Below are positions 1 to 7,211 of a stretch of DNA of 14,651 bases, piece after piece (the first letter of the stretch is position 1; every line of letters begins with the position of its first letter). Below the pieces are notes generated by a model, which worked only from the letters and a program-made list of their open reading frames with translations, had not been told where the DNA came from and ran no database searches. Made by a program: the position numbers and the translations under genes. This DNA comes from Haplosporangium gracile (lineage: Eukaryota > Mortierellomycota > Mortierellomycetes > Mortierellales > Mortierellaceae), in contig JAAAUF010000991.1 in NCBI GenBank assembly GCA_015499985.1, positions 1 through 14,651 on the forward strand. Direction: 5' to 3'.

Positions 1-114
1 AAAAAAAAGTAAAATGTATTGTGCTATGTGTTAGTTGGTGTGCATGTGCTTGTGAGTGTGGCGCGAAATGTATATGTGGGTGTTGTTTGCTTTTTACTCC
101 GAAAAACGTGTTGT

Positions 115-1300
115 CTAGCTTTGACGAGACGTTGGCTCGTGTCCTCCCCGGGAGCTCTGTTGTTGTTGTGATGACTGTGCCTGCTGTGTCTGTCCTGTTT
201 GTTGCTGTTGCTGGGAAGGCTGGTAAGACTGAGCCTGTTGCTGGTATTGCATGTACTGTTGAAACTGTTCCGGGGATACCGACTGGTAGAACGAAGGAGC
301 CTCGATTGCGTGCGCGTATGCGGCCAATCCTCCTGCTCCCTGTGGGTAGTATTCCTCGTACGTTTGCTGCTGCTGTTGTTCATCGTACGCTTCCGCCTAT
401 TTTGACAAAGAGTTTTCAATTGATCCATTAGCTTTTCTTTTTTCTTCTCATATGAGGCATTTTCTTTTCTCCTTTTGTACTCCCCTCAAAAAAAGTGCAG
501 ATCAAACACACTAAGGGGTCGAAACAAAAAAAAAACGTACACTGGGAGCAGGGTCCTCGCGGGTAGAAGAGCGCTTGGTGACCTTGGGAGGCTCTTCACG
601 GGGCACGATATCGATCAGGAAGTCAAACTGGTCCGAACGAGAGACAGCATTGGCGACGTCGCTTCTCTGAAGTGTCCGTCTCTTGTTCTCCTCAGCATGT
701 AACCAAGCCCGGCGGGTGATTTCACAGATGAACGTTTCGCAGGCCTTGGAGAACAGGATCGGTGCCTCTGCCGAGATCATCTATTGAAAAAGATGGAAAT
801 AAAGAGGGAAGAACGAGGTCAATTGGTTAGCGGAAAAACAATCCAGGTAGGTGAGAATGTGTCAAAGAAAAACAATTGATCGATTCTTTGTGAAAATAAA
901 AAGATAAAGAAAACTCCGTTGCAGCCATGATTGGATAAAAGAAACAAGGATTAGGTCCTACGAAAAGGCCGTTCTCTCACTGCTGCTGTTGAGTAAAACT
1001 GGAGAGAGCCGGAGCTGAAAGAGAAAGGGAAACCGAAGGAAGAGTAAAAGCGAATTGGTGTCTTACCTTAACTTCGGGATCGGACTTCATCACCTTCTTG
1101 ATACGGGCCAACGGCAAGGGGTGGTTCTTGAAGTCTGAATCGAACTGCTCTGCTGCTAGGATTTGTTCCTCCCAGAACTCCTGAGCGAAAACAAGTTGTT
1201 GTTGTTGTTGTTGGGTGAGGGTTGCAGAGCTTGTGGTGGTGGTGGTGGCGGCTGAGGAAGAGTTGGGCGCAGAAGCCGAGGCTGATTGTTGTTCGTACAT
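115..1300 (-). CDS. HAP5: NF-YC / HAP5 subunit of the CCAAT-binding transcription factor (3 exons)
   Basis: Histone-fold subunit of the heterotrimeric CCAAT-binding factor (NF-Y/HAP complex), a nuclear regulator that pairs with NF-YB and NF-YA. Exons, in transcription order: 1300-1067, 780-541, 396-115 (stop 117-115), giving 251 residues. Introns of 286 and 144 nt start GTAAGA and GTACGT and end CAATAG and AATAG, both in phase 0, with CTAAC- or CTAAT-like branch sites. Exon 1 carries a Gln run (about residues 30-35), then FWEEQI and [18 protein letters not shown] (about 61-78). Exon 2 continues without a gap with [26 protein letters not shown] and FDFLIDIVP (79-138), the NF-YC signature. Exon 3 is a Gln/Tyr-rich tail, as is common for activation regions of this family. 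The ATG at 1300 is the first in its frame after an upstream in-frame TGA and has G at -3. Domain identity is certain by family signature; the exact end of exon 2 is inferred from frame and splice consensus. Confidence 0.93.
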
Positions 1301-2100
1301 GGCGTTGATGTTGTCGTCGTCGTTGTTGTTGTTAATGTTGTTTGTTTTTGCTGGAATGAGCCATCAACTGGCTGGCTGCTTGTTGTTGATGGATTTGTCG
1401 TTCAGGAGAGGCAGAAGACTTCCTGGAAGAACGAGTGAGAGGGTTGTTGAGCAAAACAAAAGCCTTGTTTTCAACGCTTGGTTCCTGAGGGTACTTCTTT
1501 TACAACAAAACTAGGTTACAAGACCGTTGGTTGGCTGACCGGTTGGTTGGCAAGGGGTCGTTTGTTCCTGTGAAAATAAAAACGCTTTGTCCTAAGCTGA
1601 AGATCCAGACACCGATGAAATAACAAAGAAAGCTCTTGGACCTGCGGCGGAATTGAAAGCAAGAGTCCGGCAGTTGTTGAGGGACGATGAAGAGGGTCGG
1701 GAACTTGACAGACGGCAGAGAGGACTTTGATGGGCGAGAAGGGGAAGAGAAAAAGAGTCGATGTCGTCAATCCCTCCTCCCTTTTGTCAACTCAGGGTAG
1801 AAGTTGGCGTATGCAATTAGAGGAATGGTCAAATACAGAAATGCACGTGATATACACGAAAGAAAGGATTGGGTCCTTCTATAAAAAAACCACACTCGCT
1901 CGAAATGCAACGCCCACAGGAGTACGTTTGTTCAAGAAGAGGGTGTCGATTGCGCAGGTTTATATTGTTGTTTTTAAATGCTAAGCGCGTATTACTTAGA
2001 TATTATTTATATGTTGAGACGCGTATGCACATGTACATGTATGCATTGCACTTCACCGCATCGTTTTCTTTTGTTTTTCATTCCTTCGTTTCTTCTCCCC
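1301..2100. other. Intergenic region: promoter of NF-YC gene and 3' UTR of the CBM48 gene
   Basis: No convincing gene is seen here. Reading on the minus strand, the part nearest 1300 is CA-rich (repeated AAC and GAC triplets), as expected for a fungal 5' UTR. A TATAAA is present on the minus strand at 1964-1959 and a reverse CCAAT at 1868-1872, both about 570-660 nt from the start codon, so their role is doubtful unless a 5'-UTR intron exists. The end nearest 2100 should hold the 3' UTR of the upstream gene; I see no exact AATAAA on that strand. Confidence 0.5.
2029..2040. repeat. 12-bp perfect palindrome ACATGTACATGT
   Basis: The sequence equals its own reverse complement and is flanked by TATGC on the left and ATGCA on the right, which extends the stem imperfectly. 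It lies about 60 nt after the stop codon of the CBM48 gene, so it may sit in its 3' UTR. It could form a hairpin in RNA or be chance in an AT/TG-rich stretch. Confidence 0.5.
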
Positions 2101-4671
2101 TTACTGATGCAGCACACGCAGGATGTTGTTCAGGTTGCCGTTGTAGTCATACTCGGTCTCAAACTCGGTCGAGCACCTCCACACACCATCCACCACAAAC
2201 TTGAATTGCTATTGGCGCATTGTACATCGACACGAGAAAAGATATATTAGGTGCAAGTTTCTTTCTCAATCAACAACACGCGTGCATCAATTCAGTAAAA
2301 GGGACAGTTGATTGAATGGCATGCGATCCTTTCCACTTACGATATGTTGTGTCCTATCCAGATCGACTATCGCGAAAAACTCATCCCGCGTTGAAGGAAC
2401 CTTCTTGAGCACAATGGATTCTATTTTACGTAGACATACGCAAGAGAACCGTTAACATATTTTTTTTTGCTTTTTTTGTTCTTTGTGCATTGACCGTAAC
2501 CACACGACAGGGGAAGAAAGGCCTTATCGATGGTGGTTTTTTTCTTTGTGGGATAGAACATATGAACAAAAAGTTCCCTCTTTTTATCATGCTCCTTATT
2601 CCTCACCCCTTACGCGCTTCAACTTCAAAGCGCATCTATCTTATCAACGTGAATAAAAAGCCGCACGCGCCGAAAGTAAGAACTGTTTTCGCTTACCTTG
2701 CCAGTTATCAAAAGTGCCAGTGACCTTGACAATCTCCCCTCCATGCTTCCAGTGAAACTAAAAGTAAGGGGTTAAGAAAAGTAATAGAAGAAAGAGAGAG
2801 TAATAATGGCGTTGGGGTTGTTAGTAAAAGAAGTTCATCCCTCCCCATCTCATTCAGCCGAGAGAGAGGATCAAAGCGCGCTGGAAAAAAAATGAACCTC
2901 AACTGTGCAGTCAAATGCATTATTGCTTTCTCACCTTCTGGAGAAAATGACCGGGTCGACGACTGGGTGAGCTGACGCGCAACTCGGCACTTGACAGGAC
3001 GGGGCTAAGGACAGGTTCGACAGGAGCTGATTGGAGCATCTCCTCCTTGGTTTTGCTGAGAATAACTTGTTCACTGCTCGACTCTGCAATGGCTTCGAAA
3101 TCGTTTTTCGGTTCCTCGGTGGCTGTCTCTGTTTCCTCGACGATGGGTGCAGCCTCGATAATGGTTTCCTGGATGGGTGCAGTCTCGACTATTGGTTCTT
3201 CGATGGGCATGGGCTCTGGGACAGCGATAGTTTCCTCGACTGGGGCGTGTGTGAGCTTGACTTCCTCCTCAACTGGGGCAGGTGCAACGACAAGTTCCTC
3301 AACTAGAGCTGTCTCCTCAGGTACCAACTTGACCTGCTTCTCATCAACAGCCTCAACGACGACCTCCTGAACCGTAGCAGCCTCAACAATAGCCTCTTGA
3401 ACCGGAGCAACCGCTTCCTTGACAGTAGCAGGTTCCTGCTTGGGTGCGGCAACGATCTCGACTAGAGCAGCTTCAACAACAACAGCATCAATCGGGGCAG
3501 CCTCGACAAGAGCAATTGGCTCAATGGGCGCAGCCTCAACCACAACGGGCTCAACGGCTTCTGGCTCCACGGTCGGTGCCTGAACGGGCTTTTGCTCTGC
3601 GGCAGGTGCCTCCATAGCAATGGGCTGAGGAGCGGGCGCGTTGATCATTGCAGGCTCTACACAGGGTGCCTCAGCAATGGGAGCTGCCTCAATGATGGGC
3701 ACGACCTCTGGAACGGGTGCTTTGATGATAGGTGCTGACTTGGCAATGGGCATAACCTCTGGAGCAGGTACTTCGGCAGCGGGTGCAGCCTCGACAATGA
3801 GCGCTTCGATTTTCACCGTCTTGGCCACAGGTGTCATGGCGGGAACGGGAGACGAAGGGGCCTCAGCAATCATAAGACTCTCGATAAGGGCCTCTTGCTT
3901 CTCAGAAATGTTGGGAGTAGTAGGGGACGCAAGGCTCATCAGAGTCATGGGGGTCGAGGGGGTGGCAGGGATAGCTGCAGAAGTCGTTGTTGCAGAAGTA
4001 GGAGGTGTCTCTACCAATGGTGCTGGTTTGTTTGCCTCGATGGAGGGAGCAGGAGGAGCAGGCATTGTTCTGGTTGAGATAGCCGAAGGAGGGCTTGTGG
4101 CTTTTGGAAAAGCAGTAGCAGGAGCAACGGTTGGTGACTTTGTTGTGCTCGAGGCATCTCTGTTGAAGGCGCTTCCGATGGAGGTCTTTCGGAGGAAGGC
4201 AGGCGAAGGGATCTGTTGCTGCTGAGAGGTGGGTGTAGGCGGATCCCGGACGGAGTTGATACTGCTAATGGACGGTTTACGGAATGGAGAAGAGGCGACA
4301 GGGGTCGTAGGGGATGACATGGCGCTGATACTGTTGCTGCTTCCCATGCTGCTAATGCTGCTCACGCTGCTAATGGATGTTCGGTGAGGGTTTGCCGTTG
4401 GCGTGGTTGGAGACGCTGCCTGGGAGCGCTCAAAAAGGGCCGCCTTGGCTGCTGCGATGGTCGAGGTTGGGCTTGCCACACTTCGGTTGGTCGTGGCGGC
4501 CGTCCGCTGGGTCGAGATGCTCACTGGATTGAAATGACCTGCCAATCTGCCGACCGAGGGAGTCGTCTTTTGAAGGCCTGTTGCGCCTGTTCCTGTGCCT
4601 GTGCCTGGAATACCAGTAGTTCCGGAGGGAGTAGTAGTGCCGGTAGGCTTGAGGGCGGGTCTGACCATCAT
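2101..4671 (-). CDS. Long disordered protein with C-terminal AMPK-type glycogen-binding domain (CBM48), 4 exons
   Basis: Exons in transcription order: 4671-2935, 2757-2697, 2420-2341, 2208-2101 (TAA), 661 residues. Introns are 177, 276 and 132 nt with donors GTGAGA, GTAAGC, GTAAGT and acceptors TTTTAG, AAATAG, CAATAG. Residues 1-255 are Ser/Thr/Pro-rich; about 256-545 are degenerate Ala/Pro/Val/Glu repeats; both look disordered. Residues 580-661 form a CBM48 glycogen-binding domain: FHWKHGGEIVKVTGTFDNW, FFAIVDLD, FKFVVDGVW and GNLNNILRV. The residues that contact sugar in AMPK beta subunits have counterparts here: W598, K629, W636 and N653. In the family such domains bind glycogen or branched glucans (AMPK beta, yeast Crp1/Mdg1, plant and animal relatives). 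The beta-subunit ASC domain is absent because the protein ends right after the CBM, so it is not a standard AMPK beta subunit. Function beyond carbohydrate binding is unknown. The start has A at -3 and a second ATG follows directly. The three short 3' exons would be missed by simple ORF calling. Confidence 0.9.
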
Positions 4672-4693
4672 TTTGTGGAGAATGTGTGGTTGT

Positions 4694-4714
4694 TTCGCTC
4701 CGTTACTGAGCGAA
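4694..4714 (-). promoter_or_regulatory. Hairpin in the predicted 5' UTR of the CBM48 gene
   Basis: TTCGCTC (4694-4700) and GAGCGAA (4708-4714) are perfect 7-bp inverted arms around a 7-nt loop. In the minus-strand transcript the structure ends about 22 nt before the start codon at 4671. A stem this close to the start codon could lower initiation or bind a protein; that is inference. It could also be a palindromic DNA site. Confidence 0.45.
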
Positions 4715-4849
4715 GAAAAATTGTTTGGGTGAGAATGCTATGTGATGCAACGCGGAGAGTTTTGGTGTTCCAAATGGGTTCAAAAGTAATACGAAGCGAA
4801 GGTTTAGCTATGAGTAGGGTTGATGAAGAATGAAGAAGGATGAATATTA

Positions 4850-5300
4850 TGAGTGGCCGTGAAGAGAAAGAAAAAAAGAAGCAAACAAGAAAGAGGGGAT
4901 GACTTTTTATGTATGGGTCGGTGGAAAAACAAGGGGTTCAACAAAAGAAGCGTGCTCTGTGACCAATGAATAAAAAAGCGAACAGACAGCAAAGACGAAA
5001 AAAAAGGCAGGCGGGTGAACAGACACATTTTTTTTACGTGGAGAAAGGGGATGGAGGGCTGGGAAAGGGTGAAGGAGAAGAAGAAGGAGCCAGTCAGCCG
5101 GTGAGAGGGAAGGGAAGGGATGTAGGAGTAGAAGGAGTAGAAGGAGAATGTGTCTGTGTGTGTGAATGTAGGAGCGGCAGGAGAAGGTTGACTAGGAGAC
5201 GCGGATGCCAAAAAAGAACAAGAGAGGCAGAGAGAATGAGGAGAGGCGCGACTTTTTTTGTTGTTATTGTTGTCAGGAGAGGCGAGTTGCGTTGAGAGCA
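4850..5300 (-). promoter_or_regulatory. CT-rich block on the sense strand upstream of the CBM48 gene
   Basis: The plus strand is strongly purine-rich, with the densest parts at about 5041-5092 and 5101-5150, so the sense (minus) strand of the CBM48 gene is CT-rich. A short TG repeat follows at about 5149-5164. CT-rich sense-strand tracts are typical near fungal transcription starts, and gene 3 and gene 4 in this window have the same arrangement. The low-complexity open frames through this block are composition artefacts. Confidence 0.5.
4963..4967 (+). promoter_or_regulatory. CCAAT box (GACCAATGA)
   Basis: The pentamer has flanks that fit the NF-Y consensus (purine-purine-CCAAT-S-R). It lies about 290 nt upstream of the CBM48 start codon, a plausible promoter distance. 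A single match of this length is common by chance. Confidence 0.3.
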
Positions 5301-5363
5301 AACTCTCTTCTTTTGTTGTTGTTTTTTTTTTTCAAGGGACAACAGGGTGCCTGCAGGATCCAA

Positions 5364-5462
5364 TGGACGGTGCAGCTCAAGGCCATGACCACACGATAAT
5401 GACCCACGGATCCATCGACCCGTTCTACGGCACGGTCAATGGCCGTCACCAGGATCATGAGC
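5364..5462 (+). other. Exon-like island of unknown ownership
   Basis: From an ATG near 5364 the plus strand reads MDGAAQGHDH, then IDPFYGTVNGRHQDHER, with mostly C or G in the third codon positions, unlike the low-complexity DNA on both sides. It follows a long T-rich tract ending CAAG, which looks like an acceptor, and ends before GTGGCT, a weak donor, after which the sequence turns into a CT tract. It may be a 5' exon of the Myb gene, a small gene, or chance. No downstream exon is proven. Confidence 0.3.
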
Positions 5463-6480
5463 GGGTGGCTCCCTTTTTTCCTCGCTGCTGTCTCCTTCTC
5501 TTCTTCTCCCCTCCTATTCTCCTCTTCTCTTTATTCTCGCCCTCGATTCTCCGACGATGATTCCTTTTCTTATTGTATATGCGTCTGTGAATAAAAATGA
5601 CGGTAGCAAAGACCAAAGGGGGATGGAGAGAGAGTCGCCGAATGGAACTTTCCAGCGTGCGAAGTAGCTGATGGGGTATGGAAGGTGTGTCAAGCTGGGT
5701 TGGTGAGGTAAGAAATATGAAGTTGGTAGCCTGGATTTAATTTGCGGTGGTACCAATCATGTATTCAACGGAACGGCAACCGAGGTGTAAATGAAAGGTG
5801 TTGTCAGGAAGAGAAGGAGAGTGAAACTACTAGTAAGTAAGAGTCCCATTGATGACGTTGATGACAGTAGCTCGATAATGATGTCTAGGAATGTAGAAGT
5901 ACGCCATCCCTTTCTTGAAGGAAGCGCGTCAACTGAAAGTTCATACTATGAGACAAAACAGGAGGACAGATGAGAAGAGGGTATCTGAAGGAAACAACCC
6001 ACGAAGCGCGAATGGGCACAGAAGGGAGTTAGTCTGGGTTTGGGTCTGAGTCTGGGACTGGGACCATGTTCTTAGTCACAGCTTGCATCTACTATGGGTA
6101 AACCATAGAATGGGACGGGGACACGCGTTAACCTTCTTTTTCTTTGATGGATACTCTTGCCCGCGCTTCTAGATTTTTTTTTCTCATTTTTCCTTTGTAC
6201 TGTTTGCTTTTTCATCCTTTTTTTGTCACCGCGTTGTTTTCAGTTTGCTTAATGGCGCGAACAAAGTAGACGGATGTTAAACGAGAATAACGAGCATGCG
6301 ATATATATGCGCCATAGGACATGCAATCGTGGTGATTGATATTTCTGTGCTCTCTTTCATTTCTGATCGTTGATCCTATTGATCCAAATGTCTGTCAGCC
6401 AGTCATCCGCCAGCCAGCCATCAGTCCACTGATGCCCACTTTTTATTATTTTTTTCTATTTGCCCCATGATTTGCCCCAC
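5463..6480. other. Intergenic stretch, no gene seen
   Basis: No frame with protein-like composition, splice-bounded exon or RNA gene is seen. It holds a CT tract at about 5465-5550, a G-run cluster at 6014-6062, an ATATATAT at 6301-6308 flanked by GCG and GCGC, and a CAGCCAGT-type imperfect repeat at about 6395-6430. A short reading frame of 14 codons starts at 6388; it is too short to call. Confidence 0.5.
6036..6062 (+). other. G-quadruplex candidate
   Basis: Four GGG runs at 6036-6038, 6042-6044, 6054-6056 and 6060-6062 are separated by loops of 3, 9 and 3 nt. Two further GGG runs lie upstream at 6014-6016 and 6024-6026. With three-layer runs and one long loop the predicted stability is modest. 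Confidence 0.4.
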
Positions 6481-6502
6481 ATACAGACAAGCCCAGAGGA
6501 CG

Positions 6503-6604
6503 ATGAAAAAAAGAAACCCCAGGATGGAATTGTATGGCAAATATGGATCCGTGATGGTGGAGCAGATCCCCTCCTCTTCCTTGGCAACTGGAGCACTCTA
6601 CGAG
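6503..6604 (+). other. Second exon-like island upstream of the Myb gene
   Basis: The plus strand reads MKKRNPRMELYGKYGSVMVE then QIPSSSLATGALYE, ending in phase 0 at a GTGTGT donor (6605). A T-rich tract ending ACATACAG (about 6477-6486) could be an acceptor, and ATATATAT at 6301-6308 could be a TATA element about 195 nt before the ATG. Joined in phase 0 to the exon at 7342 it would give an alternative N terminus for the Myb protein. A different frame over the same bases is also open, so coding status is uncertain. Confidence 0.3.
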
Positions 6605-6611
6605 GTGTGTG

Positions 6612-6648
6612 GAGAGAGAGAGAGAGAGTGTGTGTGTGTGTGAGAGAG
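6612..6648. repeat. Compound microsatellite (GA)n-(TG)7-(AG)n
   Basis: About eight GA units at 6612-6628 are followed by seven TG units at 6629-6642 and three AG units at 6643-6648. It is a simple-sequence repeat in non-coding DNA or a 5' intron and is likely length-variable between strains. Confidence 0.9.
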
Positions 6649-6883
6649 ATGGAAATAATACAACGAGAAAGAACGAAGATCAATAAGAAACGAGGCGTTC
6701 ATGTTTGTATCGACACAATAGACACACCTTCACTAATTACCCTTTTTCTAATGTCCAGCAACGCCCAGCTGTTCAGATGTTCACACATTCATCTCATTCG
6801 TTCGCTCTTTCTCTTTTTATGTGACCCTGTGTACTTGTCGGCTGTTGACCCTTCATGTTTGTGCCTTCATGTACCCCTGTGAA

Positions 6884-7195
6884 CCCTTCTCTTCTTCTCT
6901 TCTTCTCTTTTACCTACTTCATCCCTCATTCCCTTCACTTTATCCGTCTCCACTTCGTCCCTTTCTCTCTCTCTCTCCCTCTCTCCTTCTCCGCTCCCTC
7001 ACTCTCCTCCTTCCCTTCGGCATCTCCACCCTCCTCGACCCTCCTCAACCGTTGTCCCTTCCTCTTCCTCTTCCTCCTTGCATTCACTCTCTCCCCCACT
7101 CTCTCTTTCTCCGACATCCTCCTCCTCTCTCTCTCTCTCTTCGCCTGTCCTGTCCTGCCCAACAACCTCACTTCTCTCTCTGGGTCCAGCAGGAT
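6884..7195 (+). promoter_or_regulatory. CT-rich tract upstream of the Myb gene
   Basis: About 310 nt of almost pure pyrimidine on the sense strand, including TCTCTTCTT-type direct repeats near 6888-6909 and CT runs near 6963-6980 and 7124-7142. It ends about 17 nt before the modelled start codon. Such tracts usually mark core promoters or 5' UTRs in filamentous fungi. Long open frames across it encode only Leu/Ser/Pro-rich low-complexity sequence and are not genes. Confidence 0.6.
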
Positions 7196-7211
7196 CCTCT
7201 TCCGTCCCTCC

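Noticed and set aside
1516..1770. 84-codon minus-strand frame upstream of the NF-YC gene
   Set aside because: No motif, no matching splice sites to the NF-YC exon, and mixed composition; treated as promoter DNA.
3641..4225. 194-codon open frame on the plus strand
   Set aside because: It is the antisense shadow of the repetitive CBM48-protein exon, Gly/Ala/Val/Ser-rich, with no splice or promoter context.
2101..4671. Assignment as an AMPK beta subunit (SIP1/SIP2/GAL83)
   Set aside because: The glycogen-binding domain is followed at once by a stop; the ASC domain that binds the kinase and gamma subunit is missing.
4804..5301. 165-codon minus-strand frame
   Set aside because: Phe/Leu/Ser low complexity from the pyrimidine-rich strand upstream of the CBM48 gene.
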